A stretch of DNA of 5,808 bases from positions 1 to 5,808 of the forward strand of contig JAKLIE010000146.1 in assembly GCA_022709775.1 (NCBI GenBank), written 5' to 3'. This DNA comes from Pseudomonadota bacterium. Lineage in GTDB: Bacteria; Pseudomonadota; Gammaproteobacteria; Burkholderiales; Casimicrobiaceae. This document shows positions 5,808 to 5,808 of this stretch, one piece after another (positions within the stretch are counted from its first letter, which is position 1; every line of letters starts with the position of its first letter). A program made the translations under genes and the position numbers. The notes under the pieces were generated by a model that made no database searches, was not told the origin of the DNA, and worked only from the letters and a program-made list of their open reading frames with translations.

Positions 5808-5808
5808 G

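Overview
The window is very GC-rich (roughly 70 % by eye) chromosomal DNA, probably from a proteobacterium. A betaproteobacterium of the Burkholderiales/Rhodocyclales type fits the protein sequences best, but this is inference from gene content and codon use. All convincing genes lie on the minus strand, so transcription runs from the right edge to the left edge. No RNA gene, CRISPR array, insertion sequence or plus-strand gene can be supported.

In transcription order the window holds eight genes. (1) The last 39 codons of an FAD-dependent amine-oxidase-like protein (5688-5807). (2) A DUF1365 protein (4909-5691). (3) A cyclopropane-fatty-acid-synthase-like SAM methyltransferase (3668-4912). 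(4) An exported chalcone-isomerase-like protein (3130-3699). (5) A GPH/MelB-type MFS transporter (1817-3121). (6) A DUF3833 lipoprotein (1269-1790). (7) A short-chain dehydrogenase (424-1218). (8) The N-terminal 136 codons of an NTF2/SnoaL-like protein (1-408). Two junctions are ATGA overlaps, one is a 32-base overlap and the others are gaps of 8, 26, 50 and at most 15 bases. This is the architecture of one operon whose promoter lies beyond the right edge.

The gene set resembles a conserved proteobacterial cluster (COG2907 flavoprotein, DUF1365, Cfa-like methyltransferase, DUF3833, SDR, SnoaL-like) that in several bacteria is linked to singlet-oxygen or light stress (RpoE/ChrR, LitR) and to modification of membrane fatty acids. 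In Rhodobacter sphaeroides, related genes have been tied to methylated and furan-containing fatty acids. A plausible combined role is modification of unsaturated acyl chains in membrane phospholipids by the methyltransferase, flavoprotein and SDR, with the exported protein, the lipoprotein and the transporter acting at the envelope. The methyltransferase lacks two of the usual bicarbonate-site residues of true cyclopropane synthases, which favours a product other than a cyclopropane ring.

The main non-coding feature is a pair of tandem imperfectly palindromic 11-mers (GTGTCYGRCAC on the minus strand) in the largest intergenic gap. It may be a copy of a dispersed intergenic repeat or an operator-like site.
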